Source: Clostridia bacterium
Lineage (GTDB): Bacteria; Bacillota; Clostridia; UMGS1810
Direction of reading: 5' to 3'
Length of the DNA: 11,987 nucleotides
Assembly: GCA_016293435.1 (NCBI GenBank)
Contig: JAEDEG010000075.1
Span: 1 to 11,987 of the forward strand
In this document: piece by piece, positions 6,867 through 11,987 of the stretch
Layout: each line of letters starts with the position of its first letter
Position numbering within the stretch: the first letter of the stretch is position 1
Notes under the pieces: generated by a model
Seen by the model: only the letters and a program-made list of their open reading frames with translations
What the model was told of the DNA's origin: nothing
The model's database searches: none
Position numbers and translations under genes: made by a program

Positions 6867-6932
6867 CAGATAAAAACAAGGAGTTTTATCCTTATTATAG
6901 CTTAAAAAGTGATACTAAAATTATAAATAATC

Positions 6933-6961
6933 TTGACACACAGTAAAAAAAAAAGTAAAAT
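6933..6961 (+). promoter_or_regulatory. Sigma-A promoter for the M20 peptidase, with an A10 tract in the spacer
   Basis: Consensus -35 TTGACA (6933-6938), a 17-nt spacer, -10 TAAAAT (6956-6961). The spacer contains ten consecutive A residues (6945-6954). Gain or loss of A residues would move the spacer away from the optimal 17 nt. Confidence 0.8.
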
Positions 6962-6993
6962 TACAATATATTTATAAAAAGGAAGTACATGCC

Positions 6994-8166
6994 ATGGATA
7001 TTCAAAAAGAATACAATGAAATAAAAGAAGAAATAATTGCAATAAGAAGAAAAATACATCAAAATCCCGAGCTTGGATTTAGCGAATTTGAAACATCAAA
7101 AACCATACGCGAATGTCTGGACACTCACGGCATAAAATACAAGTATCCTATAGCCAAAACCGGCATATGTGCATATGTGGGCAATCCAAAAAAGGACTGC
7201 AACGTACTTATTAGAGCAGATATGGATGCCCTGCCCTTTGAGGAAAATACCGGTCTGGAATATTCGTCTAAAAACAAAGGCGTTATGCACGCATGCGGAC
7301 ATGATATTCATGTTGCCAATGCACTTGCGGCATGCCTGATACTCAAAAAATATGAAGACAAGCTTGGCGGTCAGGTTAAATTTATGTTTCAGCCCGATGA
7401 GGAAGTTGCGGGCGGAGCACTGCCCATGATAGAGGAAGGAATACTAGAAAATCCTCACACAGATGTCGCTATAGGCATACATGTATCACCTTCGTACGAA
7501 ACCGGAGAGCTTTATTTCAAAAGCGGACCGCTGATGGCATCGCCCGACGACTTTTTTATAAAATTTATAGGCAAAAGTGCTCACGGTGCAGAGCCCCAAA
7601 ACGGAATAAATCCAATTTTGCCGGCAAGCGAATTTGTGTGTGCAATAAGAGGAGAGCTGGAAAAAGAAATTGATTTTGAAAAAAATACGGCTTCGATATG
7701 CTGTATCAATGCCGGTACATCATTCAACATCATACCCGACACAGCAACCGTTGAAGGAACATTTCGAAGCTTTGACAACAAAGACCGCGACAAAGCGAAG
7801 GAAATATTTGAAAAAACAGCTGCAGACATAGCAAAAAAACACGGCGCAAAGTGTGAATGCAGCTACAACTACTGTTATCCCCCGCTTATATGTGACGATA
7901 TAATCTGCTCCTTTGCAATTGAATGTGCTCAGGCAGAATTTGGGAAAAAAAGCGTGAAGCTTTTGGATAAGCCGCTTATGACCGGTGAGGATTTTGCATA
8001 TCTTGCACAAAAGGTGCCGTCGGTGTTTGTGTGGATAGGCTGCAAGGATAAAGAACACGAATGTTGTCTTCATTCGTCAAATTTTTTTGCAAACGAAGCT
8101 GCAATTGAAACAGGAGCAAGAATGTTTGTAAGATTTGCCGCAGAATACACCAAATCGGAAATATAA
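6994..8166 (+). CDS. M20D family metallopeptidase / amidohydrolase
   Basis: The 390-residue protein is a two-metal M20D amidohydrolase, the group that includes hippurate hydrolase, IAA-amino-acid hydrolase and N-acetyl-diaminopimelate deacetylase. These enzymes cleave an acyl group from an amino acid or remove a terminal residue. Visible motifs are RADMDALP (74-81), MHACGHDIH (98-106; Cys101 and His103 as the metal ligands typical of this subgroup), QPDEEVAGG (133-141; Glu136 catalytic, Glu137 ligand), GIHV (161-164; His163) and the C-terminal CLHSSNF with His360. The lid/dimerisation domain is about 183-292. There is no signal peptide, so it is cytoplasmic. AAGGAAG ends 8 nt before the ATG. 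It is the only plus-strand gene here and forms its own transcription unit from the 6933 promoter to the 8180 terminator. The substrate cannot be told from sequence; a dapE/dapL-type role is possible but no lysine genes are adjacent. Confidence 0.93.
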   Translation: MDIQKEYNEIKEEIIAIRRKIHQNPELGFSEFETSKTIRECLDTHGIKYKYPIAKTGICAYVGNPKKDCNVLIRADMDALPFEENTGLEYSSKNKGVMHACGHDIHVANALAACLILKKYEDKLGGQVKFMFQPDEEVAGGALPMIEEGILENPHTDVAIGIHVSPSYETGELYFKSGPLMASPDDFFIKFIGKSAHGAEPQNGINPILPASEFVCAIRGELEKEIDFEKNTASICCINAGTSFNIIPDTATVEGTFRSFDNKDRDKAKEIFEKTAADIAKKHGAKCECSYNYCYPPLICDDIICSFAIECAQAEFGKKSVKLLDKPLMTGEDFAYLAQKVPSVFVWIGCKDKEHECCLHSSNFFANEAAIETGARMFVRFAAEYTKSEI

Positions 8167-8179
8167 ACATTGTTTCAAA

Positions 8180-8229
8180 AGGCTGACTCATTGGACACAA
8201 AATGCCTAATGAGTCAGCCTCTTTTTATT
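8180..8229. terminator. Bidirectional terminator shared by the M20 peptidase and the symporter
   Basis: AGGCTGACTCATT (8180-8192) and AATGAGTCAGCCT (8208-8220) are perfect 13-bp arms with a 15-nt loop, followed by CTTTTTATTTT on the plus strand. On the minus strand the stem is followed by TTTTG. The right arm encodes the symporter's last residues (RLTH) and part of its TAG stop codon. Confidence 0.88.
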
Positions 8230-9828
8230 TTGCCGAACATATTTGCGGGTAATCATAAATACGGTTTTTGACAAAGCAATCAATGCCGCAAGGTTGGGAA
8301 TTGCCATAAGACCATTGAAGGTGTCAGACACATCCCAGATAAGCTCCATATTGAGCCTTGCTCCAATCACAATTAATGATATGAAAATAAGCTTATACAA
8401 AGCCGTTAGCCTTGAGCCGAACACATATTCCCATGCCCTGATCCCGTAAAATGACCAGCCTATTATGGTAGAAAATGCAAAAAGCAGCACTGCTATTGCT
8501 ATCATTTTGCCGGCTGCCGAGCCAAATCTTTGAGAAAATGCGTAGGTAACAAGCTCTACACCCTCTATTTCGTTATATTCTACGGAGTTTACCGGCAATG
8601 TGTTGCCTTTAATCTCATTGCCGTTTTCGTCAAGCGTAATTCCTCTCACCGCAGCGATATTGGTATATCCCGACACCTGATTTTCTTTTTTGCTTATTAG
8701 AGGAACGGTTTTTTTGCTGCCGCAGCTGTGTTCACCGTCTAAATAAATATACCTGATCTCATGACCGATATCGGTGAGGGCTTCTTCCAAAGAAAACGCC
8801 TCTGCACTGCAGCTGAGCAGCACAAATGCTGTGAGTGTGCAAACCACAATTGTGTCAAAAAACACGGCAAATATACCAAGCATCCCCTGAACGGCAGGCT
8901 CTCGTGCATCAGAAGCGCTGTGCGCCATTGCCGATGAGCCAATGCCGGCCTCGTTGGAAAAAACTCCGCGCTTAAACCCGATTTCGATACACCTTTTGGA
9001 AAGATATCCGCCAATACCGCCCACAGCCGGCTCAAAGCCGAGCGCCTCAGAAAATATGGAGGAAAACACATATGGAATCTGCTTGCAGTTAAGGAAAAAA
9101 ATAAGAAGTGTGCCGGCGATATATGCCGCCGCCATGAGCGGTACAAGCTTTTCGGTAACCTTTCCGATTTTGGCAGAGCCACCCAAAATAATTACTGATG
9201 CGAGTATGGCAATTACAACAGCAACTGTGACAGGACGTGTGCCAAAATTTGCAGATATGGCAGTAGAAATAGAATTTATCTGCACAAGGTTTCCCATTCC
9301 AAAGGAGGCAAAAATGCAGAAAATACAAAATGCAAACGCCAGAGCCTTGCCGATAAAGGGTGAATGAAGCTTTTCGCCCAAACCGTTTTTTATGTAATAC
9401 ATAGGTCCGCCGCTGCAGGTGCCGTCGGGCTCTTTATGCCTGTAATATATACCGAGGACATTTTCGCCGTAGGCTGTCATCATACCAAAGAATGCCGACA
9501 CCCACATCCAAAATACCGCTCCCGGTCCGCCCGTTGCCAATGCAACGGCAACACCGGCAATATTGCCGGTGCCGATTGTGGCGGCAAGAGCGGTACAAAG
9601 CGCCTGAAACGGTGACAGCAAATTTTTGTCTTTAGGGCAGTTATCTCTTTTAAATGCCGTCCCCACCGAATTTGAAAGCCAGTGTTTTATGTGTACAAGC
9701 TGAAAAAATCCGGTTCCCACCGTCATTAGTATGCCGGTTGCAAGTATCAGCACTACCATGGGAGTGCCCCATATGTATGAATTGAGAAAGCGGCTTATGC
9801 TGCCTATATAATCCTGTATGCCACTCAT
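8206..9828 (-). CDS. AGCS family sodium:alanine/glycine symporter with an enlarged loop
   Basis: The 540-residue integral membrane protein belongs to the alanine/glycine:cation symporter family (PF01235), which imports small amino acids with Na+. Family motifs include SPFQALCTALAATIGTGNIAG (about 72-92), GPGAVFWMWVSAFFGM (101-116), SGGPMYYI (139-146), FKRGVFSNEAGIGSSAMAH (285-303), and FAFSTIIGWSFYG (450-462). About ten hydrophobic segments are visible. Relatives are usually 450-490 residues; the extra length is a hydrophilic insertion at about 343-425, between the segments ending near 340 and starting near 437. The ATG at 9828 follows the SipL-like gene by 7 bp and has no clear Shine-Dalgarno sequence, so translation is probably coupled to that gene. 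Its stop codon lies inside the terminator shared with the convergent M20 gene. Confidence 0.93.
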   Translation of the reverse strand: MSGIQDYIGSISRFLNSYIWGTPMVVLILATGILMTVGTGFFQLVHIKHWLSNSVGTAFKRDNCPKDKNLLSPFQALCTALAATIGTGNIAGVAVALATGGPGAVFWMWVSAFFGMMTAYGENVLGIYYRHKEPDGTCSGGPMYYIKNGLGEKLHSPFIGKALAFAFCIFCIFASFGMGNLVQINSISTAISANFGTRPVTVAVVIAILASVIILGGSAKIGKVTEKLVPLMAAAYIAGTLLIFFLNCKQIPYVFSSIFSEALGFEPAVGGIGGYLSKRCIEIGFKRGVFSNEAGIGSSAMAHSASDAREPAVQGMLGIFAVFFDTIVVCTLTAFVLLSCSAEAFSLEEALTDIGHEIRYIYLDGEHSCGSKKTVPLISKKENQVSGYTNIAAVRGITLDENGNEIKGNTLPVNSVEYNEIEGVELVTYAFSQRFGSAAGKMIAIAVLLFAFSTIIGWSFYGIRAWEYVFGSRLTALYKLIFISLIVIGARLNMELIWDVSDTFNGLMAIPNLAALIALSKTVFMITRKYVRQNKKRLTH

Positions 9829-9835
9829 AATTTTG

Positions 9836-11377
9836 TCAGCTTATCTGCCTTTTGGGAATTATAACCGGTTTTGATTTGATGCACACGGCAGATTCGTCCA
9901 AAGAATTTACCTTTTTTATTTCATCAACAGTTGTATTATATTTCTTTGCAATCTCCCACAAATCACACTCACTTTCGGGATAGCATACAACTATACTGGG
10001 TTGAGATGATTTTTCAACCGGATTGTCTTTATCGATCTTAAAATCGGTTATCAAGCTGAGCTTATCGGCACTAAATGCAGTAACCTCCGCCTTGACAATC
10101 GCTCTTATCTGAACCTCTCCCGATGAGTTTAACACATATCCGCATTTTGTGCATACAACATCTGCACTAAGCTCAGGATTACCGCTCATCTCATCGCAGG
10201 GAACATCAATCTCAAAGGGTGCAGAGCGACGCACCGATGCCGGTCTGAGCGCATCGTCGATATATATAATATTGCTCTCCAAATTGCCCTCTATTTTCAC
10301 TGAGTTTGCGCAAAGCTTTGACGAATTGCACACAACATAGGAATTGACCGAAAGAATTTTGGAAACAGACGAATCAATTTCGCTGATGTTTACGTTATCC
10401 TTTACAGTGGTCTGGTGCTTCAAAACAGCATCTATACAGTTAGTGCTATACTGAGTAAGACCTACCTCATACTGATAATCCGGACTGTATATATCACCTA
10501 CCAGAGTTTCTTTAAAATGCTCGTAGGCGCATATGGCCCCTCTGATTTTGAAGCTGACTTCAAAGCTTGTGTCGGTTTCACCGGTATTGACCTCTGCGTT
10601 GTAGTCTGCCAGCTCAAATCTATGAGAAACGGTGTGGTCGGGAGAAATTGAATCAACATCCACAATCTCGGTAAACGTAACCTCCGAATCACAGCACGAA
10701 AGCTCACCGCCCGATGAATACAAAATCTGCAAATCGGCACTGCCCTTTACCACTGCCTTGTTGTTTACCGTCTTTATTTCGGTTATATCAGGTCTTACCG
10801 AAACACTGTAAATTTTGCATACAGAGTCTGACGCCGGTATCACAACAGTATCTGACTGAGTAAATTCAAATTCCTTGCATATTACCATTGCATCATTTTC
10901 ATATTCAAGAGTTTTGGCGGGAAGGTCATTGGACAGCTCACTTATGTCGGGCACCTGTGCCTCGCACGCTCTGTAGCCGGTTGTGTCGAGACGCAGAGCT
11001 GCCTCAACCGAAATTTTGCGCGAATTTTTTACCTCATATTTTGTATTGCAAATTGTACACGAAGTAAACATGAGGGTATCTTCATCGGCATCCGTCATAT
11101 CACACTGATGATTAAAGGGGGCAGTATATTCTATAGAGGTAATTCCCGTTCGGCTGTCCTCCCCTACATACAAAATATTAAATTTTACATTTCCCGAAAA
11201 AATCATTTTGTCTGTACGCACATATTTTTCGGAAACATCTGCCACGGCTGTTACAGACAAAATGCGGTGAATATCCTCATTTTTGTCGGGTACTATAACA
11301 TCTGCATCGACAGTTGCCTTAGTGCGGCTGTGCTTATTGTAGTCACATACAGATATCTTTTTCATATTCATTTCCAT
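9836..11377 (-). CDS. SipL-like spore coat morphogenesis protein: SPOCS (DUF3794) repeats plus C-terminal LysM
   Basis: The 513-residue protein has three related beta-rich segments of the SPOCS/DUF3794 type: about residues 18-100, 168-250 and 345-430, each with a 'I..v.....' strand pattern and a phrase like KFNILYVG, DLQILYSS or ESNIIYID. A LysM domain closes it (about 461-510, with DLWEIAKKYNTTVDEIKKVN). This is the architecture of Clostridioides difficile SipL, the counterpart of Bacillus SpoVID, which binds SpoIVA and attaches the coat to the forespore. It has no signal peptide, as expected for a mother-cell protein. I chose the ATG at 11377, 9 nt after AAGGG (11387-11391); ATGs at 11371 and 11365 are close alternatives, and the open frame extends to 11503 without a plausible start. 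A sigma-E-like promoter precedes it. The symporter gene follows after 7 bp. Confidence 0.88.
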   Translation of the reverse strand: MEMNMKKISVCDYNKHSRTKATVDADVIVPDKNEDIHRILSVTAVADVSEKYVRTDKMIFSGNVKFNILYVGEDSRTGITSIEYTAPFNHQCDMTDADEDTLMFTSCTICNTKYEVKNSRKISVEAALRLDTTGYRACEAQVPDISELSNDLPAKTLEYENDAMVICKEFEFTQSDTVVIPASDSVCKIYSVSVRPDITEIKTVNNKAVVKGSADLQILYSSGGELSCCDSEVTFTEIVDVDSISPDHTVSHRFELADYNAEVNTGETDTSFEVSFKIRGAICAYEHFKETLVGDIYSPDYQYEVGLTQYSTNCIDAVLKHQTTVKDNVNISEIDSSVSKILSVNSYVVCNSSKLCANSVKIEGNLESNIIYIDDALRPASVRRSAPFEIDVPCDEMSGNPELSADVVCTKCGYVLNSSGEVQIRAIVKAEVTAFSADKLSLITDFKIDKDNPVEKSSQPSIVVCYPESECDLWEIAKKYNTTVDEIKKVNSLDESAVCIKSKPVIIPKRQIS

Positions 11378-11422
11378 TTTTCTCATCCCTTCATAACGCT
11401 TTTTAGTATATTTAATTACTAT

Positions 11423-11451
11423 AATGTATGAAAAGACAGAAAAATTTATTA
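11423..11451 (-). promoter_or_regulatory. Candidate sigma-E (sporulation, mother cell) promoter for the SipL-like gene
   Basis: On the minus strand, CATACATT (11423-11430) matches the sigma-E -10 consensus CATACAnT. Fourteen nt upstream, TAATAAA (11445-11451) matches the first five positions of the -35 consensus KMATATT. It lies about 45 bp upstream of the gene start. Spacing and boxes follow the Bacillus sigma-E pattern; use in this organism is inferred. Confidence 0.55.
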
Positions 11452-11453
11452 CA

Positions 11454-11909
11454 TTAATTAGTAGAAAGGCTGATTGTGCCGGTTTTATCGTCCCAGCCGA
11501 CATCTATGCCCGCCATCCGGCAAATATCTCTCAGTTTAAAATAGATGTTGCCGTTTATCACATAGGGTGTGTAGGAGGTCATGCTGCTCCCATTATATAT
11601 AGTGCAATTGCTCGCGCTCGCTTCGTAATCTGCAAGTTCACTGTCTGACAGCTCATTACCCACAAAGCGGTAAGGCTCACCGGGGTAGATATATACACTG
11701 CTGCTTAGCGGATTATATGAAATATTGAATGCAGCGTCTGTATTGTTTACAAGGGCGGCTATGTCGCGAAGCTTAAAATAGTTGTAGCCATTGATATTGC
11801 AGGCAGGCACATTTCGCTCTGCACCGTCTAATATAACTAAAGTTAACTGCTGTGTAATTTTTGACTCTAAATTACAAATACAACCGTTATTGATTAAATA
11901 ACGGTTGTA
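11454..11909 (-). pseudogene. Remnant or 5'-truncated stalk-domain (copper amine oxidase N-like) protein
   Basis: The open frame contains two stalk-domain repeats: NINGYNYFKLRDIAALV and, about 75 residues later, VINGNIYFKLRDICRMAG, ending in DDKTGTISLSTN. The 'YFKLRDI' phrase is characteristic of the CuAO_N1/stalk family of secreted clostridial wall proteins. The only usable start is a GTG at 11810, which gives 118 aa with no Shine-Dalgarno sequence and no signal peptide. In-frame codons upstream of it (LVILDGAERN) still read like the first strand of this domain, so homology continues past the possible start. The frame then runs back through the neighbouring terminator to a TAG at 11910-11912. 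Most likely the 5' part has been lost. If GTG 11810 is used, the product would be a small cytoplasmic protein. Confidence 0.6.
11879..11909 (-). terminator. Terminator after the gene entering from the right edge
   Basis: Perfect 13-bp arms TACAACCGTTATT (11879-11891) and AATAACGGTTGTA (11897-11909) with a 5-nt loop, beginning 16 bp after the TAA of the right-edge gene. On the minus strand the tail is TTTGTAATTT, a modest U-tract. Confidence 0.7.
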
Positions 11910-11925
11910 CTAAAAAGCTTTATTA

Positions 11926-11987
11926 TTAGTTAAGAGCAGCCTTAGCTTTTTCTACAAGCTGTGTGAAAGCTGCAGGATCTGCGATAG
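11926..11987 (-). CDS. C-terminal end of an unidentified protein (5' partial)
   Basis: Only the last 19 codons are visible, reading IADPAAFTQLVEKAKAALN and ending at TAA (11926-11928). The Ala/Lys-rich amphipathic helix and the terminator placed right after the stop codon support a genuine gene end. The family cannot be recognised from so little sequence. Confidence 0.6.
   Translation of the reverse strand, partial: IADPAAFTQLVEKAKAALN

Noticed and set aside
8739..9367. Open frames on both strands inside the symporter gene
   Set aside because: They lie in alternative frames of a clear AGCS transporter; composition is atypical and no start signals are present.
11378..11503. Longer N-terminus for the SipL-like protein (start at 11503)
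   Set aside because: The extra 42 codons cross the promoter region and the end of the neighbouring remnant gene, with no ribosome binding site at 11503; AAGGG supports 11377.

Overview
The window looks like a piece of a chromosome from an anaerobic, spore-forming member of the Firmicutes (class Clostridia). Three things point there: an IreB-family regulator (a Firmicutes protein), a spore-coat morphogenesis protein with SPOCS repeats and a C-terminal LysM domain like clostridial SipL, and AGGAGG-type ribosome binding sites with AT-rich sigma-A promoters. Copper-amine-oxidase-like 'stalk' domains, also common in this class, occur twice. Almost all genes lie on the minus strand; the only plus-strand gene is an M20 peptidase. 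I see no phage, insertion sequence, CRISPR array or defence island.

Layout. 1-1066: a membrane protein of the O-antigen ligase/polymerase (Wzy_C) type, running off the left edge and split by a -1 frameshift at a nine-base homopolymer. 1107-1364: ireB, with a clear sigma-A promoter upstream. 1570-3141: a secreted three-domain N-acetylmuramoyl-L-alanine amidase (stalk, AMIN, Amidase_3). 3256-4879: ruvB and ruvA, encoding the Holliday-junction branch-migration motor. Their promoter overlaps a perfect 12-bp inverted repeat, and their leader can fold into a hairpin. 5090-6562: a cytoplasmic GH27 alpha-galactosidase-like protein fused in frame to a C-terminal rhodanese domain. 6647-6772: a terminator and tRNA-Arg(ACG) with its own promoter. 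6994-8166 (plus strand): an M20D amidohydrolase behind a promoter whose spacer contains an A10 tract. It converges on a sodium:alanine-type symporter (8206-9828); both share a terminator that overlaps the symporter's last codons. 9836-11377: the SipL-like gene, 7 bp upstream of the symporter, with a candidate sigma-E promoter. 11454-11909: remains of a stalk-domain protein without a visible start. 11879-11909: the terminator of a gene whose last 19 codons enter from the right edge.

Themes. Several genes concern the envelope or spore (polymer ligase, IreB, amidase, SipL-like protein, stalk remnant). The rest are housekeeping (ruvAB, tRNA) or nutrient use (alpha-galactosidase, amidohydrolase, symporter). 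The observations most worth following up are the GH27-rhodanese fusion, the two homopolymer tracts in positions that could switch expression, the palindrome on the ruvAB promoter in place of a LexA box, and the sigma-E-like promoter ahead of the SipL/symporter pair.
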